The position numbers were made by a program, and so were the translations under genes. The notes beneath the pieces are model-generated. The model saw only the letters and a program-made list of their open reading frames with translations, was not told the origin of the DNA and searched no databases. This document shows positions 56,831 through 64,000 of a DNA stretch of 64,000 bases, piece after piece; the stretch's first letter is position 1; each line of letters begins with the position of its first letter. Source of the stretch: Isoetes taiwanensis (lineage: Eukaryota > Streptophyta > Lycopodiopsida > Isoetales > Isoetaceae); the NCBI GenBank assembly GCA_021234155.1, contig JAJEKV010000033.1:7244635-7308634 (forward strand), read 5' to 3'.

Positions 56831-58096
56831 GGGGGATGTTGAAGAGTGCAAACGTATAACCGCTCCAAACCCAATATCACCTGTAAACTATCGGTCGCCG
56901 CTGTCTCTGGGTAGTGCTCTGGAAACCGTCTAACCGAGCCAGCGCGAGCGAGAAAGGGTTATTGAATCTTTCTGTAGAATAGGCTCGCATATGAAGGAAA
57001 TGCATCTTATTGATTGGTTTATTCCCATGTTGAAGGTGTAGATTTATCTCTACTTCTTTCATATTGTGTGCAGTACGATCAAATTCGTACGTACATTTTG
57101 CTATTTTTATACCACACAATATGTAAGAATTTGACATGCAAAAACCCAGAGACTTGGAGCAGAGGAATGGTTCACTACACGAGTTTTTGCATGCTGTTTA
57201 TTTCACATTGTATACTCAAGCGCATCAGATCCATTGCATGGTGAGCTGAGAGCTGTATACAACCAACTTGCTCATGATGACATGCCAAGATGAGAACATT
57301 TTCTCACGATGACAAAGCTTTTCTAGGTTATGAGTGCCAAGGCCTTGAGAACTGCATTGAAATTAACCTTCAAAGGGATGAATCAACTTGTGTATCTGGA
57401 GACTTGGTATTTTTAATGGTTGTGATGACATAGGTGCCCGTTCAGACTGCATATTTAAACAAGGCTATCTACATGCTTGCCTTAGCTGTTCTGTTCCCTT
57501 CGATGAGATGATCCAATTTTGCTAAGTTTGGGATAGGCACTTGACACATTTAATACTATAGCTGTTTCACCAATCTATTATGTGATGTTCACGTCCTTTA
57601 CCATTCTTGCAAGCATCATCATGTTCAAGATATGTCAATGACATTTATTCAGAAGTGAATGAAATTTTTGATCAGGCAAATCCAAGTTTATAAAAAGATA
57701 ACAATATTGACAACTTACATTAATTAAATTGAATCTAATACTAACATATATTAACATTCTTAATTTTGTTGGCTTTACCATTGCAAAACCCTTACTACTT
57801 AAAGAAGGCCCTCCTCTATAGTGAACGAGATGTTGTATCTCTATTGTTTTTTAATTACCTTTTATAACTTCTCTTTAGCAGTATGTTGCTCACTTATGTA
57901 AAAGCAAAGTATCATCATAGGTTATGATAACCATACATTTGTGATTCTATCAGTTGGGTATTTCAGGGGTTGTGATCATATTCAACAATTATATCGCTCA
58001 TTCCTTTTTGACATGGTTACTAGCTATTTCAAGAATTGTGATTCAATTCGACACAGTTACTGATTTGGGTGTGTATTTTTTCTTCTCCTTTTCAGC
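56831..58096. other. No recognisable gene
   Basis: AT-rich. The last ~30 bases are a pyrimidine tract ending CAG, the likely acceptor for the cupin exon. Confidence 0.4.
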
Positions 58097-58300
58097 CAGG
58101 AATGCAAAGCAAGTAAATTTTCATGGAAGTATGATCAAGGAGAGTTTGACTCATGGTAAAGTCAGGATCTACCTAGAGGGAGCTAATGACTACATCCAGT
58201 TTGAGGCAGGTAATATTGTAGTTTTTCCTAAGGGAATGTCTTGCACTTGGGATTGTGTAGAAGTTATGGAGAAATACTCAGCACACTTAATGAAAAGCAT
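58097..58300 (+). pseudogene. Cupin_3 (DUF861) orphan exon
   Basis: After TTCTCCTTTTCAG the frame encodes LTHGKVRIYLEGANDYIQFE and AGNIVVFPKGMSCTWD, the diagnostic second half of plant Cupin_3/DUF861 proteins, in which a small beta-barrel carries EGKVKVY...GAGDLVxFPKGxxCTWDV. The usual ending after CTWD is altered (CVEVMEKYSAHL) and the upstream half with the TETCYLL-type strand is not found nearby, so this is a partial or decayed gene. The metal-binding His set of other cupins is not expected in this family. Confidence 0.6.
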
Positions 58301-58383
58301 TCAAATTTGGTCAAGAATACTGCATAGATTTTGGCTGAGTAAGCAGGTAGTTTTCAATCCTTTTCTTTAATAATGCGCTCATT

Positions 58384-58420
58384 AAAAAAAAAAAAAAGAG
58401 AGAGAAGAAAGAAAGAAAAT
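58384..58420 (+). repeat. A-rich tract with GA/GAAA repeats
   Basis: A 14-base A run followed by GAGAGAGAAGAAAGAAAGAAA, between the cupin exon and LINE copy B. It may be a poly(A) relic, but no duplication was found. Confidence 0.4.
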
Positions 58421-58585
58421 GTTGGATAGAAACTTTTTAGGCGGTAGAATGTGCGCCTAGAGGATGTGTTAGGGTTTAGAAAAATGGAGATAGAACAGGC
58501 ACCACGTGGGCATTTTGATTTCGCCAATAGTACAGGGCACGGATTTTGAAATCAGGGGAATGATGCAAGGGATAATTTTTCGGCG

Positions 58586-60253
58586 GTGGAGCAGATAAAG
58601 GCAGATAAGCAGAGAAAGACAACTGATTGGGATATTTTAACTGAAAATAGGAAGATCCGTGAACAGTATTTTGGGAAATTGTCACAAAAGGGGCAGAACC
58701 AGATAATAGATTTGGTAAAAGGGGCTTTTGAAAGGGGGAACTCCCCTGCTAATGGCAAGATATTGCAGATAGAAGATTTTTTTGTGCATCTTGATACTAC
58801 GAACCAGAATACCAATAGGATGGTCGGAATGAGAGGTACGCAGAAACACTATAGTTGAAATGCAATCTCAGATAGCGGAACCCATTGTAGAACACGCGAA
58901 TGGAATGCAAAGAAATGTGCAAGAGGAAATCAACGGCAGGAGAAAAAGGAAAATCAAAAGTAAGAAGCATGTTTTGAACCATGATTCTATTCAAGATAGG
59001 CTTAAATCTTTCAGCGCCAAAGCCCTCATTGGTTGTGTTAGACATGAGGGTGTGAAACTAGCTCAGATAAAGATTGACCTGGAAAGCCTCAGCAAGGAGG
59101 TTAGAATCAATCGCATCTATTGGCTGGAGTTCCCATAATTTATGGTGGAATGCGACCAGGAAAGGGCCTCCAATTTTTTGTTGAAGCAAGGAACAATATT
59201 CAAGGCGAATACTCAATTCTTTTGCTAGAATTGGAGCTCGGCTTTCGATTCTCAAAACCCAAAACAACTACATCATCCAGTTTGGACTTCGGTTCAAGGC
59301 TTGAACCCGATGTACTGGAGTGAGGAAATTTTTCAAAATCTCTTCAAGGATGTGGGAGACTATATTGGGGTAGAGAATATGCCTAAAAAGGAACCCAGGG
59401 TGTGGGTACAACTGGATCAGCACAAAGAAAATTCCAAATTACATAAATTATATGGACTTTTTTGGAAGAAATAAGCAATTGAAGATTCAATGGTCAGGGT
59501 TGCCTTTACCGTGCAATGTATGTGAGCTAAGGCTACATGGAGGAGGAATCTGTCCGGGTATTGACAAACCTAGGCAAACAATCTTCAAAAATTCAGCAGA
59601 TAATAAATGGATCACTCCAACTTGGAAAAACAAAGACAAGAAGGAGCACAATATCAATGGAAGTGTCAAAAGGAAGAAAAGAAATCAGAAAAAGAGAGAG
59701 GAGGAAGCTGATAAGAAAAAACAAAACAAGGGATGGATAAAAAAAAACCCATAATCCATCCTCACAATGCCAAGAAATGAAGGTTCGGAACAAATCTCCT
59801 CTGCAAAAAATGAAAGATCCAATGAAGAACTCTCCAAAGGAGAAGCTTTCAGAGAAAATAGCTGCTCAAAATCCCAAGCCAAACAAATTTGTCATTGTGG
59901 AGCCAAGTCACCCTATGCCCTGTTCTGATTCAGAATTTGAGGAAGATTTGCCAAGCGGTATGTACAAAGGGGAATGCTCAAAGGTTTTTGAGGTATTCCC
60001 TTTAATGTCCCAGAATCTTTTTCCTAGAGAGGAAAAAGGGAACTCAAATCAGGAACCTGAGAAGATTGTCACGGATCCTGAGCCCCCCCTAGAAATAGAA
60101 ATGCATAAGTCTCCTTCTGTGTTAAAGGAGAAAACACTTTCTGCTGTTGTAGAATTGGGTATGACTGAGAGACAAGAAGTTGGTCCCTTAAAACAGGTGG
60201 ATGTTATACTTTTTACCCCTAATGGTGAATTGGAAATCCTATCATCCTCATAA
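58586..60253 (+). pseudogene. ORF1 of LINE copy B, broken
   Basis: Segments at 58586-58858, 58860-59138, 59452-59754 and 59777-60253 lie in different frames but keep the order of ORF1 of copy A. The CCHC knuckle residues are all present (CNVCELRLHGGGIC at ~59513-59554). The tail shows SEFEEDLPSG like copy A REFEEDLDTP. Confidence 0.75.
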
Positions 60254-60370
60254 GAGAAAGTAGACGAATTCTACGCCCCAATTCTAGGCACGGTCATTAA
60301 AACTAGAAATCAAAAGACAATATAATTTCTTTGTTGATGGCTTGGCCTCACATACCAGGGAAAGATCCCA

Positions 60371-60960
60371 ATGAAGGTTATTATTTGGAACCTCAGAGGC
60401 ATCAAAGGTCCTCTCAAAAGAAGGAAATTTCTCTAAGAGAAATGAGTGCAAATGTCCTTTTACTACATAGACTCCCTGCCTATGAAGCTGCAAATTTGGG
60501 GACATGAATCTATTCAAATTGTGATTCCATTTGGTCACCTGCAATTGGAACAAAAGGAGGTATTGCTACAATTTGGAGAGGCATCACATCTACTGGTGGA
60601 TATTGTGCCCCTTCGGGAAGATAGTCATGTGTTTTTCTGAATATAGAAGATGGGATTCTTGGACTTTTTAATGTCTATACCTCGACAGAACCAAATGAGA
60701 GGGAGGGAGCACCAATGATATGAGATGAGAACTTGTCAATACAGTCAACAAGCTGATAACTAAATGGGAATATGGGACTTCAACAACACTCCATGGGAGC
60801 AGAAGATAGGCAAAAAACTGAATATGTCTCAAGATGAAAAGATCGATGGAGTAGTTTCATCTCCCCTTTTGTATTTCAGTCCCCTTCCTCATGTGATGTT
60901 TTCTCATGAAGCAACAAGAGAAAAGGTGAGGATAGAATTTTTTGTCTTTTAGACATGTAT
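60371..60960 (+). pseudogene. Endonuclease relic of LINE copy B
   Basis: Starts MKVIIWNLRGIKGPLKRRKF, then a stop; later NNTPWEQKIGKKLNMSQDEK matches copy A (NNTPSWEQKAGKKLNMSKGE). The catalytic QE and GDFN are degraded. Confidence 0.75.
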
Positions 60961-61429
60961 TCAAAATCCCTTTTCCAACCTCTGGACAAGGACAACCATA
61001 ACATCAGATTGTGGGAGTTCCATATCTAATCATTTTCCTCAAATCCTATAGTCAAGACCTAAGGTGAATAGGAAGAAATCCAAGTCTACCACTTTCAAGC
61101 TGAACATCTCTTTATTAGCAAATAGCAAATTCAATGAGGATTTCAAGTTATTTTTTTGGTAGCAGTGGATGTATGAAAAAAATTTAATGAGAAATTTAAG
61201 GGAAAAAGGTGGATGCAGGATAAGAAGACAGAAAAAGATGAGATTTACAGGCAAATAAAGGAGGTGAGAGAGAAACTTTTTTAAGACAAGGATAATTCAG
61301 CACTTCAGCAAGTTGAGGAGACCCTGGAGCTTAAGATCAAACATATCGAGAAGGATGAGGCCAAATCCTTGGCTATTAGGAGTAAATGTCTATTGACCAA
61401 CTGCATGGACAAAGGAAACAACTCTTAAT

Positions 61430-61722
61430 TCTTTAGGGTGGCCAAGAATAGGATATCAAATAATGGAATTACAAAAGTTAAAAATGATGAGGGTGCACTG
61501 CTGGAGAATATTGAAGATATTCGAAACCTTTTCAAGGATAAATATATTAATACGTTCAAAGAACAGATGGACATTGGTAAAGCAGAGGAATTTTTTTGCT
61601 TGATAAATCAATCAGATGATATTGAGGATGAAGAGCTGCTGGAGATCCTGGATGAAAGGAAAATTGAGAAAACTTTAATAAACATGGAACTTGGAAAGAG
61701 TCCTGGCCCAGATAATCTTCCA
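61430..61722 (+). pseudogene. RT N-terminus of LINE copy B
   Basis: Reads FRVAKNRISNNGITKVKNDE, DIRNLFKDKYINTFKEQ and LINMELGKSPGPDNLP, matching copy A around 37312-37600. It ends abruptly where the nested insertion begins. Confidence 0.8.
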
Positions 61723-61746
61723 TTCCACCTAAGTTTCACATTTCTA

Positions 61747-61865
61747 GAATATCTAGCATTATAACAGGGGTTTTGTTTTGTGATTTTATACGTTTTTTGG
61801 CATGGTTTTCATACGATTTCATGGGCGTATTGCACAAGGCATACTAATCAGTATATCTAGAGTGC
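61747..61865 (+). repeat. Dispersed repeat segment, copy B
   Basis: GAATATCTAGCATTATAACAGGG to ATATCTAGAGTGC, matching 47462-47580. Confidence 0.7.
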
Positions 61866-63432
61866 ACCTCACATTTTATTGTCTAAATTCCATATCATCA
61901 ATGGTTTACCCCCTTTTATTTTTATTCCTCTATTTTTTTTTTTATCTCTATTTTGTTTCACTCTAGGATTATTTTAGGGTTATTTTAGAGGAAGATGCTG
62001 CTTATTCTTTGGAAGCGGCTATGCATATACCCTCAGAAATCCAAAGACTTTGCCTCAGAGCCTCAGCCTCAGAAATCCAGAGATGTCAGCCAAGGTCCGT
62101 GTGTTTTCAGAATGAAACATTTGTTTTAGGGTTGCAAGGGGGCTGAATAATTCGTCCTGTCCTCACGGATTCAATAGCCATGGTGTTGCCCTCGCCTTCT
62201 TCTCCGGAGCTTGTGAGATTAGATTGTGGGGGATGGCCGTTGTGGGCGGTAATGATAAAAGCCAAAGGTCCGACAGAGGAATTACCTAGCTTCTCAAGCA
62301 AGGAAAAGACCTAAAAGGATCTGCAAAGGGATTGCCTATTTAAAGAAAGGTATTCGGCAGCTGACGGAGTACAGAGCCGGAGACTGCGAGACTGATTAGA
62401 TCAATCAGCCATCTCCTTATCTTTCAGGTCAAGCTTTTTTTTTCTGGTATGCCCAAGATGCAGATTATTCTATGGCAAAAATTAGGGTTGCATGCATGAA
62501 TGGTTGTGTTATGCAGGGGCAAGGGCAGATGCAGAGGCTGGGGCCGGGGCGATGCAGGGGCGCAGTTTAGCAGACAGGACAGACCCTGTTTACCATATGA
62601 CCATGTGGGCTCCCCTTTGTTTTTGTGCAGACTGCATCCCTTGTACTCCCACCTCTTCACCTTAATGGCGCAGCCTCAAAACTATGGCTATGGCGTAGTA
62701 GTCTTTCTGCTTTTGCATCCTTCATAGCCTTAACTCCCCTGTCGCTAGATTTACCTAATTTACCTTGACACTGTGAGTGGATAGGAACTTGAAAGGTTTT
62801 AATGTATCTCCGTTTTTCTTCGTTGTCCTTGCTCAGTTTCTGAGAAATAATTCAATGATTATGAAGGTTTGATTGTCATCAATATGCTGTTATAACAAAA
62901 TAACCCAGTTTAGTAGGCATTGAAAATAAATTTGAGAGATGTAGAAAGCTTATGTTCTGGCTTTGGATTCTAAGTGATTTACGATTACGATGTGATCATA
63001 ATTAAATTTCAGAGGCAAAATTAATGCTATTCCATTAATGCTATTCCATTAATTTTGACAACGGAATAGCAGTTTAACAATCTTTTTTTGTTTCTTCTAT
63101 ATGTTCATCTTCTTGAGTTGTGTTGCAGATAGCTCTTCTCTAGGAATATTCATTAAGTTTACTTGCATTCTCTTTTTACTTAACACATTGTTTTCTACTT
63201 GTATTTCGTAACGAGGCACACACCGAAATGACAATTTCAATTGCAAAGCAAGATTCAAACTTTGCATTGAAAATGCACTAAATAAAGATACTTTTGGACT
63301 TTAATCTCTCCTCTTTTTATCACTCAACATTCCCCAAATGTTTACCTACATATAACAACCAATATATAATTACTATTAACATTAATTAGCCCCGAAAGGG
63401 CAAAAAATATTTTTAACCTATAACAAAAACCA

Positions 63433-63795
63433 TTACATTGCACGCCTTACAATTAAATTCCCCCTTAAACCCCCTTTTGTTTGGGTGCTTATTCACACAG
63501 TGGGTGACGTAGGGCAGCGAGAGCCCTTATAATTATGTTTTGCACGTACAAAATCAACATCATATAGTATATTGCTTGAAATCTTATAGTATCTTGCAAA
63601 TCTTGTTATACAGCATAGCAATTTTTGTACATCCATACCCCACAAATGAGGAACTTTAGGTATGGTGTAGATTAAGGAATAAGGGGTGAATATGCCTATC
63701 TAACAGCTCTCGTTGCCCGGAGTCACCCTGTGTGAATAAGCACCCAAACAAAAGGGGGTTTAAGGGGGAATTTAATTGTAAGGCGTGCAATGTAA
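63433..63795. mobile_element. Fold-back (MITE-like) element with ~95-bp TIRs
   Basis: The left arm starts TTACATTGCACGCCTTACAA, the right arm ends with its complement. The outer 65 bp are essentially perfect through CCCCCTTAAACCCCC and GGGTGCTTATTCACAC, and weaker pairing continues to ~95 bp (GTGACGTAGGGCAGCGAGAG). TA/TA at the very ends could be a mariner-type duplication. A half copy is at 49087-49253. Confidence 0.8.
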
Positions 63796-64000
63796 AGGAT
63801 GATATGATCACTTTGGTTCAGGGTGCTTGGTTTGCCCAAGTTTTACATCCGTCCATAAATGCAGGACTCATTACATTCATTCCAAAAGTGGAAGATCCCA
63901 TTATTTTTGGTGACTGGAGGCCAATTTCCCTCACAAATACAACCTACCCAGTCCAGTCTGGCTTTCTTCCAAACAGGAGTATCCTAGATAATTACATTGG
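63796..64000 (+). pseudogene. RT domain of LINE copy B, continued to window end
   Basis: Reads DDMITLVQGAWFAQVLHPSI, NAGLITFIPKVEDPIIFGDW, RPISLTNTTYP, then QSGFLPNRSILDNYIG. Compared with copy A, about 22 residues between NVTYK and VQSGFLP are missing. It continues past the window. Confidence 0.85.

Larger units (their letters stand above)
58470..61722 (+). mobile_element. Degenerate L1-type LINE, copy B (5' part)
   Basis: Diverged relative of the 34-40 kb LINE in the same orientation. ORF1 remnants occupy 58586-59754 (LSQKGQNQIIDLVKGAFERG; ALIGCVRHEGVKLAQIKIDL; INRIYWLEFP; knuckle CNVCELRLHGGGIC). The acidic ORF1 tail is at 59777-60253, the endonuclease relic at 60371-60952 and the RT start at 61430-61722. 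It has many stops and frameshifts. It breaks off right after SPGPDNLP and resumes at 63796. Confidence 0.85.
61723..63795 (+). mobile_element. Nested insertion inside the LINE RT domain
   Basis: The LINE B coding homology stops at 61722 and resumes near 63796, at the point corresponding to ~12 residues later in copy A. The left end contains a segment shared with 47462-47580; the right end is the fold-back at 63433-63795. The ~1.5 kb between has no recognisable protein; its open frames (62107-62301, 62424-62660, 62500-62727) overlap and lack domains. It may be one transposon or several stacked ones. Confidence 0.65.

Overview
This window looks like repeat-rich, AT-rich nuclear DNA of a land plant. 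The evidence is spliceosomal GT-AG introns, an L1-type LINE whose ORF2 ends in a plant-style zf-RVT zinc region, a DUF7869-type transposase-like gene, a DUF8039-like exon, a plant Cupin_3 (DUF861) exon and tRNA-derived SINE-like sequences. A fern or another non-flowering plant is my guess, but the sequence alone does not settle it. No rRNA gene, intact tRNA gene, CRISPR array, operon or prokaryotic signal was seen. Nearly every coding region is a mobile element, a relic, or a decayed host gene.

Layout. From 1 to about 33 kb the sequence is mostly non-coding. It carries short mobile elements: a LINE with microsatellite tails at 13.9-16.1 kb and three truncated relatives (647-710, 23245-23285, 25957-26537), a Mutator-like MITE with an exact 10-bp target duplication (21178-21570), fold-back elements (18767-19017, 19508-19631), GC-hairpin sequences resembling CACTA ends (22.2, 22.9, 27.7 and 28.0 kb), a SINE-like sequence (6945-7110), a four-unit tRNA-like tandem array (28211-28632) and several local duplications. 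A RING-H2 fragment lies at 33.4 kb. A nearly complete L1-type LINE with ORF1, endonuclease, reverse transcriptase and poly(A) fills 34.2-40.56 kb.

From 41.2 to 46.05 kb on the minus strand lies a multi-exon, frameshifted gene. It joins a ParB/DGQHR-like region, a methyltransferase-like region and an FCP1/NIF phosphatase-like domain. One of its introns (41853-41920) is made almost entirely of a small inverted-repeat element, and another (43858-44411) is packed with the same motif. A larger copy of that element lies at 49394-49574, so introner-like intron creation is possible; this is the most interesting signal in the window. A DUF8039-like gene diverges from it at 46612.

From 51.1 to 55.16 kb a DUF7869 transposase-like gene is interrupted by a 1.1-kb poly(A)-tailed retrocopy with a 13-bp target duplication; removing the insertion rejoins one reading frame. 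A degenerate Ty3/gypsy relic (55.4-56.8 kb, minus strand) and an orphan cupin exon (58.1 kb) follow. From 58.5 kb to the end is a second, decayed relative of the LINE. It is split by a nested insertion (about 61723-63795) whose right end is a long fold-back element, and its RT domain resumes in the last 200 bases.

How the parts work together: the LINE machinery probably supplied the poly(A)-tailed retrocopy, since both end in a similar TTAC(C)TTC-poly(A) junction. The small inverted-repeat elements have no visible transposase in the window.
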